Source: an uncultured Acidobacteriota bacterium (GTDB taxonomy: Bacteria; Acidobacteriota; JAAYUB01). Taken from it: DNA of 8,173 nucleotides. Position 1 is the stretch's first letter, and every line of letters starts with the position of its first letter. Below, piece by piece: positions 5,760 to 8,173 of this stretch. The position numbers and the translations under genes were made by a program. The stretch covers positions 1-8,173 of the forward strand of contig CALAMB010000094.1 in assembly GCA_937925645.1 (NCBI GenBank), written 5' to 3'. The notes under the pieces were generated by a model. It searched no databases and was not told where the DNA came from. It saw nothing but the letters and a program-made list of their open reading frames with translations.

Positions 5760-7016
5760 TCACTCGTAATGCAGGCAGCGAATGGGATCGAGGCGGGACG
5801 CCTTGTACGCCGGCCAGATCCCGAAGATCAGCCCCACCGACATGGACACCCCAACCCCGATGCCGATCCAATACAGCGACATCCGGGCCGGCAGCTCGGG
5901 CACCAGCAGGTTGATCGACAGAGTGAACAGGGCGGCCGCCCCGACTCCGCACACTCCGCCCAGCGTGGTCAGCGTCACCGCCTCGACCACGAACTGAAAC
6001 AGGATGTTCCGGGGCCGGGCGCCCACTGCCTTGCGCACGCCAATCTCGCGCGTCCGCTCCTTGACCGACACCAGCATGATGTTCATCACCCCGATGCCGC
6101 CCACCATCAGGCCGATGGAGGCGATCACGATGGTGATCACGAACAGGACGAAGGTGAGCTGATTCCACAGGTCCACCAGGAAATTCGCCGTGAACAGGCT
6201 GAAGTTGTTCGGCTTGTTGTACGGCACCCGCCGGAGCTTCCGGAGCAGGAACTCCACCTCTTCCATGGCCGCCTCGATCTGGCCCGCGTCCTCCACCGAA
6301 AAAGCGATGGCGACATCCGTCAGCTCCGACCACATCTTGCGGAACGTGCCGTAGGGAATCAGCACGTAGTTGTCCTCGCTGAACCCCCCGAACAGCGACT
6401 CCTGATGGTCCAGCGTTCCCACCACCGTGAACGGGATGCCGTTGATCCGGATCTCGCGGCCGATGGGGTCCTCGACGGGAAAAAGGGCCTGGGCAATTCC
6501 ATGGCCCAGCACGCTCACCCGCAGGCTGCGTTCGGAATCGACAGCCGAAAAAAAACGTCCTGCTTGCACGGTCACCGTGCCCATGGTGTCGGCGAAGTTG
6601 GCTTCGACGCCGCGGATGATGGGATTTTCGGCCCGCTCGTTGCGGTACTTGACGATATAGTTGTCTCCGAAGACGGAACGGGCCGTCAGAAACGGGGAGA
6701 CCTCCCGGATCAGCCGGGCCTGTTCGCGCAGCGCGACCACGTCGGCGTAGGTGAAATCCTTGCGCTGCCGCTCCGCCGGACTCATGCGGCCCATGCGCAT
6801 GCCGGCGTCGTACTTGATGGCGAAAAATCCCTTGCTGCCCAGGGCGGCCACGCGGTCCATCACGCTGGCGTTGAGGCCATGGATGATCGCGGCGATGGCG
6901 ATCACCGCCAGCACGCCGATGGTCACGCCAAGCACCGTCAGGAAAGAACGGAATTTGTGGCGGTACAGCTCGCCCATGGCCACCAGCACTGTTTCCCACA
7001 GCTCCGCCCAGGTCAT
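5760..7016 (-). CDS. MacB/FtsX-type ABC transporter permease
   Basis: This 418-residue inner-membrane permease belongs to the MacB-like family, whose members work with a separate ATPase and often a HlyD-type adaptor to move substrates across or out of the envelope. TM1 is at about 24-47 (TVLGVTIGVLAVIAIAAII), followed by a periplasmic MacB core of about 240 residues (48-285). TM2 is at about 287-315, TM3 about 338-372 and TM4 about 380-404. The FtsX signature VKERTREIGVRKAVGARPRN is at 318-337, and the C-terminus WPAYKASRLDP is typical. GGAG precedes the ATG at 7016. It starts 9 bp after the stop of the upstream permease, so the two are co-transcribed. The substrate cannot be told; these families export antibiotics, peptides, lipoproteins or siderophores, or act in mechanotransmission. 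No intrinsic terminator is seen after its stop. Confidence 0.93.
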   Translation of the reverse strand: MTWAELWETVLVAMGELYRHKFRSFLTVLGVTIGVLAVIAIAAIIHGLNASVMDRVAALGSKGFFAIKYDAGMRMGRMSPAERQRKDFTYADVVALREQARLIREVSPFLTARSVFGDNYIVKYRNERAENPIIRGVEANFADTMGTVTVQAGRFFSAVDSERSLRVSVLGHGIAQALFPVEDPIGREIRINGIPFTVVGTLDHQESLFGGFSEDNYVLIPYGTFRKMWSELTDVAIAFSVEDAGQIEAAMEEVEFLLRKLRRVPYNKPNNFSLFTANFLVDLWNQLTFVLFVITIVIASIGLMVGGIGVMNIMLVSVKERTREIGVRKAVGARPRNILFQFVVEAVTLTTLGGVCGVGAAALFTLSINLLVPELPARMSLYWIGIGVGVSMSVGLIFGIWPAYKASRLDPIRCLHYE

Positions 7017-7025
7017 GGCCGTCTC

Positions 7026-8173
<1,148 letters not shown>

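Overview
The window is GC-rich bacterial chromosome. It combines a SAM-I riboswitch, a plant-like cystathionine gamma-synthase, a DUF4342-type small protein and tandem MacB-type permeases. This mix would suit Acidobacteriota, Chloroflexota or a deltaproteobacterial-type lineage; no rRNA or other taxonomic marker is present, so the assignment is a guess. There is no sign of insertion sequences, CRISPR, tRNA or phage genes.

Layout. At the left edge, one small plus-strand gene (143-421) encodes a DUF4342-like protein with one hydrophobic segment. It converges, 13 bp apart, on a four-gene minus-strand operon read from right to left: cystathionine gamma-synthase (4109-5311), aspartokinase (2679-4112), aspartate-semialdehyde dehydrogenase (1637-2686) and a HAD-like hydrolase of unknown role (435-1640). 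Each gene overlaps the next by 4 or 8 bp, so the operon is probably translationally coupled. Its leader (about 5312-5594) holds a sigma70-type promoter with an inverted repeat across the spacer and -10, a SAM-I (S-box) riboswitch, an intrinsic terminator with a readable antiterminator alternative, and a perfect 8-bp anti-Shine-Dalgarno complement downstream of the terminator. Degenerate 8-bp-period repeats lie between the promoter and the next operon. The right third holds the 3' end of another minus-strand operon: two successive MacB/FtsX-type ABC transporter permeases (5760-7016, and 7026 to the right edge, where the gene is cut).

How the genes work together. Aspartokinase and Asd convert aspartate to aspartate-semialdehyde, the shared trunk for Lys, Thr and Met. 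Cystathionine gamma-synthase commits activated homoserine to methionine. Placing the trunk enzymes behind a SAM-sensing leader suggests a methionine-dedicated copy of the trunk, switched off when SAM is plentiful. Homoserine dehydrogenase, the homoserine-activating enzyme and the later methionine enzymes are not in the window.

The most unusual item is the last operon gene. Its HAD-like motifs read in the order III-IV-I-II, as expected for a circularly permuted HAD phosphatase with a large helical insert. I find no complete new multi-gene system. The permuted HAD in a SAM-controlled operon and the possible double-layered leader are the leads worth following.
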